Positions 61,507 to 64,000 of a stretch of DNA of 64,000 nt are shown here, one piece after another. This DNA is from Propioniferax innocua (GTDB lineage Bacteria; Actinomycetota; Actinomycetes; Propionibacteriales; Propionibacteriaceae). The number at the start of each line of letters is the position of its first letter. The stretch's first letter is position 1. The notes beneath the pieces were generated by a model, which saw nothing but the letters and a program-made list of their open reading frames with translations, ran no database searches and was not told where the DNA came from. The stretch spans positions 248,001 to 312,000 of the forward strand of contig NZ_VFOR01000001.1 of NCBI RefSeq assembly GCF_006716235.1, written 5' to 3'. A program made the translations under genes and the position numbers.

Positions 61507-62729
61507 GCCTGCTCACCCCACACGCGCTCACCGAGCGCCAGTCCGCGGTCGGCGATGTCGGCGAGGTAGGCGTCGTGGTTGCGGCGCACCTCGTCCACCG
61601 AATCGCCACCGAACTTCTCCAGCACCGCTTCGGCGAGCACCAGGGCCACCATGGCCTCGGCGACGACGCCGGCCGCGGGCACCGCGCACACGTCGGACCG
61701 TTGGTGGTTGGCCTGTGCGGCATCGCCGGTGGTGGTGTCGATGGTGCGCAGCGCACGCGGGATCGTGGCGATCGGCTTCATCGCGGCACGGACGCGCAGC
61801 GGCGCACCGGTGGACATGCCGCCCTCGGTGCCGCCCGAGCGTCCCGAGACGCGTTCGATGCCGGTCTCCCCCGGCACGATCTCGTCGTGCACCAGCGAAC
61901 CGCGGGTGCGGGCCAGGTCGAAACCGTCACCGAGCTCGACGCCCTTGATCGCCTGGATCCCCATGAGGGCCCCGGCCAGGCGGCTGTCGAGGCGTCGGTC
62001 CCCCGAGATGTGGGAGCCGAGCCCCGGCGGGAGGCCGTGCACCACGACCTCGACCACACCACCGAGGGTGTCGCCGTCCTTGCGGCAGGCCTCGATCTCG
62101 GTGATCATGCGGGCTGAGGTGTCCGGGTCGGCGCAGCGCACGGGGTCGGTGTCGATGCGTTCCAGATCGTCGGGGCCGGGCAGTGTGCCCTGCGGCACCG
62201 CGATGGGGCCGAGTTCGACGACATGGGAGAGGATGCGCACGCCGAGGGCCTGTTCGAGGAAGTTCATGGCGACGCGGCCCACCGCCACACGGGCGGCGGT
62301 CTCACGGGCCGAGGCCCGTTCCAGGATCGGGCGCGTCTCGTCCCACGCGTACTTCTGCATACCGACCAGGTCGGCGTGCCCGGGTCGGGGGCGCGTCAGC
62401 TTCTCCCCGCGGGCCTGGGCGGCCACGACCTCGGGATCGACCGGATCGGGCGACATCACCGTCTCCCACTTGGGCCATTCGGTGTTCCCCACCTGGATCG
62501 CCACCGGCGAACCGAGTGTGACGCCGTGCCGCACGCCCGCGATCATCGTGACCTCATCGGCCTCGAACTTCATGCGCGCCCCACGCCCGACGCCCAGCCG
62601 CCGACGCCGCAGGGCCTCGGCGATCTGCTCCGAGGTCACCTCGACATGGGCCGGAAGCCCTTCGACCATCGCCACGAGGGCCTGACCGTGGGATTCCCCG
62701 GCCGTCATCCAACGAAACATGTCCGACAT
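61503..62729 (-). CDS. aroC: chorismate synthase AroC
   Basis: Final shikimate-pathway step, reduced-FMN dependent; its chorismate supplies TrpE at the other end of the window. The 408-aa protein shows [64 protein letters not shown] and [24 protein letters not shown] in pieces. Start at 62729; an ATG three codons in (MFRWMT) is the alternative. 4 bp after aroE. Confidence 0.97.
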   Translation of the reverse strand: MSDMFRWMTAGESHGQALVAMVEGLPAHVEVTSEQIAEALRRRRLGVGRGARMKFEADEVTMIAGVRHGVTLGSPVAIQVGNTEWPKWETVMSPDPVDPEVVAAQARGEKLTRPRPGHADLVGMQKYAWDETRPILERASARETAARVAVGRVAMNFLEQALGVRILSHVVELGPIAVPQGTLPGPDDLERIDTDPVRCADPDTSARMITEIEACRKDGDTLGGVVEVVVHGLPPGLGSHISGDRRLDSRLAGALMGIQAIKGVELGDGFDLARTRGSLVHDEIVPGETGIERVSGRSGGTEGGMSTGAPLRVRAAMKPIATIPRALRTIDTTTGDAAQANHQRSDVCAVPAAGVVAEAMVALVLAEAVLEKFGGDSVDEVRRNHDAYLADIADRGLALGERVWGEQA

Positions 62730-62733
62730 CCTT

Positions 62734-63564
62734 TCAGAGGCGGCCGCGCGCGGCGATCTCGTCTCGCGCCGCCGTCAACGCCAGCTCCAGCGAAACGCTG
62801 CGGCCGGTGAACAACTCGATCTGGCCCAACGCCTGGGCCGCCAACAGGTCAAGTCCGTTGAGCACGGTCAGCCCTCGGGCTTCGGCGGCTCCGGCCAACG
62901 GCGTCGGCCACGGGTCGTAGATCACGTCGAACACCGCAGCGGACGCGGCGGCGATGCGTTCGGCGTGCACGGCACCGGCTGCGGCGGGCACCGTCGAGAT
63001 CGCCAGGTCGTGGACGGTCCCCTCATCCGGCAGTGCGTCGAAGGCATGCACGCGGGTCACGACACCGAGCTCGCCGCCCAGCGTCCGAAGATCCTCGGCA
63101 CGTTCGGGGCGCCGGCACCAGATCTCCACCTCGGCCGCACCGAGCCGGGACCCGGCGATCAACGCCGACCGTGCGGTCGCGCCATTGCCGACGAGCAGCA
63201 ACCGCTCGATGCGCGCGATACCGCGGTCCGCCAGCGCGATCTCGAACCCGCTCACATCGGTGTTGTGGGCCATGGCGGAATCCGGACCGAACACCAGGGT
63301 GTTGGCGACGCCCCCGAGTGCCACGACCTCATCACCGACGCCGAGCCGTGCGGCGTCGACCTTGTGCGGCATGGTGACACTCAGCCCGCGCCACTCGTCC
63401 CTGTTCAGCCCGTTGACGAAACCGGGAAGATCTCCTTCGTCGATCTCGATGGCCTCATACGACCAGTCGAGCCCGAGATGGGCATAGGCGACCCGGTGGA
63501 TGGCCGGTGACAGCGAATGGGCCACCGGCTTGCCGACGACCGCGCACTGCATCGGCGTCAGCAC
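62734..63564 (-). CDS. aroE: shikimate dehydrogenase AroE
   Basis: NADPH-dependent reduction of 3-dehydroshikimate. The 276-aa protein has the substrate site [26 protein letters not shown] (catalytic Lys), [17 protein letters not shown] and the Rossmann loop [16 protein letters not shown] (an unusual GNGATA in place of GxGGxx). The GTG at 63564 overlaps the mltG stop; an ATG at 63552 is possible. Confidence 0.94.
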   Translation of the reverse strand: MLTPMQCAVVGKPVAHSLSPAIHRVAYAHLGLDWSYEAIEIDEGDLPGFVNGLNRDEWRGLSVTMPHKVDAARLGVGDEVVALGGVANTLVFGPDSAMAHNTDVSGFEIALADRGIARIERLLLVGNGATARSALIAGSRLGAAEVEIWCRRPERAEDLRTLGGELGVVTRVHAFDALPDEGTVHDLAISTVPAAAGAVHAERIAAASAAVFDVIYDPWPTPLAGAAEARGLTVLNGLDLLAAQALGQIELFTGRSVSLELALTAARDEIAARGRL

Positions 63565-64000
63565 TTACCCGGGTTGTTCTGACACCACTGCTGGAACTTG
63601 CCGACGTTCTGCTGGTGCTCCTCGAACGTGTCGGCGAACGCCGTCTCACCGGTGTCCAGGTCGATGGCGACGAAGTACCTCCAGTTGCCATCGGCCGGGT
63701 TCGCCGCCGCTTCCAGAGCCTGGCGTCCCGGGGCGCTGATCGGCCCCGGAGGCAGGCCCGGGTGCACATAGGTGTTGTACGGCGAGGGGTTGGCGCGCTC
63801 CTCGTCGGTGGTGGTGGCGCCAGAACCGCGGGGCTTGTTGTTGGCGTACTCGACAGTGGTGTCGAGTTCGAGCTTCTGCCCGTCATCCAAACGGTTGTAG
63901 AGGACGCGCGCCACCTTGGGGCGGTCCTCGGGACGGCGCACCTCGGCCTCGATGATGCTGGCCACGGTGACGATCTCACGCGGACTGCGGCCGAGCTCGT
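63558..64000 (-). CDS. mltG: endolytic transglycosylase MltG, C-terminal part (5' end outside window)
   Basis: Membrane-anchored transglycosylase cutting nascent peptidoglycan. About 147 C-terminal residues are visible: REIVTVASIIEAEV (catalytic Glu in IIEAE), ARVLYNRL, LELDTTVEYAN, SPYNTYVHPGLPPGPISAPG and YFVAIDLDTGETAFADTFEEHQQNV, ending NNPGKC. Upstream of and overlapping aroE, as is usual in actinobacteria. Confidence 0.93.
   Translation of the reverse strand, partial: ELGRSPREIVTVASIIEAEVRRPEDRPKVARVLYNRLDDGQKLELDTTVEYANNKPRGSGATTTDEERANPSPYNTYVHPGLPPGPISAPGRQALEAAANPADGNWRYFVAIDLDTGETAFADTFEEHQQNVGKFQQWCQNNPGKC

Overview
The window is high-GC actinobacterial DNA with short intergenic gaps, many 4-bp ATGA/GTGA gene overlaps and several genes whose start codon sits about 6-7 nt after a -10 hexamer (leaderless mRNAs). 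Gene order in two long blocks matches that known from mycobacteria and relatives: gatB-gatA-gatC / ACT protein / ligA / MetE-like / mnmA / cysteine desulfurase / etfA-etfB, and nusB-efp ... aroB-aroK-aroC-aroE-mltG. An EmbC-type arabinosyltransferase and an LGFP-repeat secreted protein point towards an actinobacterium with an arabinan-containing envelope (Mycobacteriales-like or allied); genus cannot be fixed from sequence alone.

Layout. 0-4.7 kb: hisI-trpE-two small membrane proteins-trpC-trpB, all minus. 4.7-12.5 kb: TIGR03085-type thiol-dependent-enzyme relative, Pro/Gln-rich membrane protein, gatCAB amidotransferase, ACT protein, ligA. 12.5-20.4 kb: a GAF/LuxR-type regulator divergent from an MHS-type transporter, then a SorC-type regulator divergent from glpD-glpF-glpK (glycerol use). 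20.4-27.4 kb: MetE-like protein, mnmA, low-molecular-weight tyrosine phosphatase, cysteine desulfurase, amino-acid dehydrogenase, etfBA. 27.7-43.8 kb: alpha-glucan metabolism: glgX, glgP, and a glgE-treS-pep2::glgB operon (trehalose to maltose to maltose-1-phosphate to branched glucan), interrupted by the Emb-like gene. 43.9-48.1 kb: a repeat-rich secreted protein and efp-nusB-MFS.

Between efp (48.1 kb) and aroB (59.9 kb) lies an accessory block: an aminotransferase/trans-sulfuration gene pair, an iron-siderophore ABC importer behind two DtxR/IdeR-type iron boxes, then a low-GC scrapyard with a probable immunity gene, the tail of a probable polymorphic toxin, an ISL3-type transposase remnant into which an IS30-family element has inserted, an IS110 remnant, and a large secreted LGFP-repeat protein with a divergent membrane-protein gene. 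The window closes with aroB-aroK-aroC-aroE and the 3' part of mltG.

Most noteworthy: the maltokinase and branching-enzyme genes form one uninterrupted reading frame with an internal ribosome-binding site; a multi-hairpin element with an 11-bp outer stem sits between the glgP and glgE promoters and outside both inferred transcripts; and the toxin-tail/ISL3/IS30 nesting can be read out base by base.
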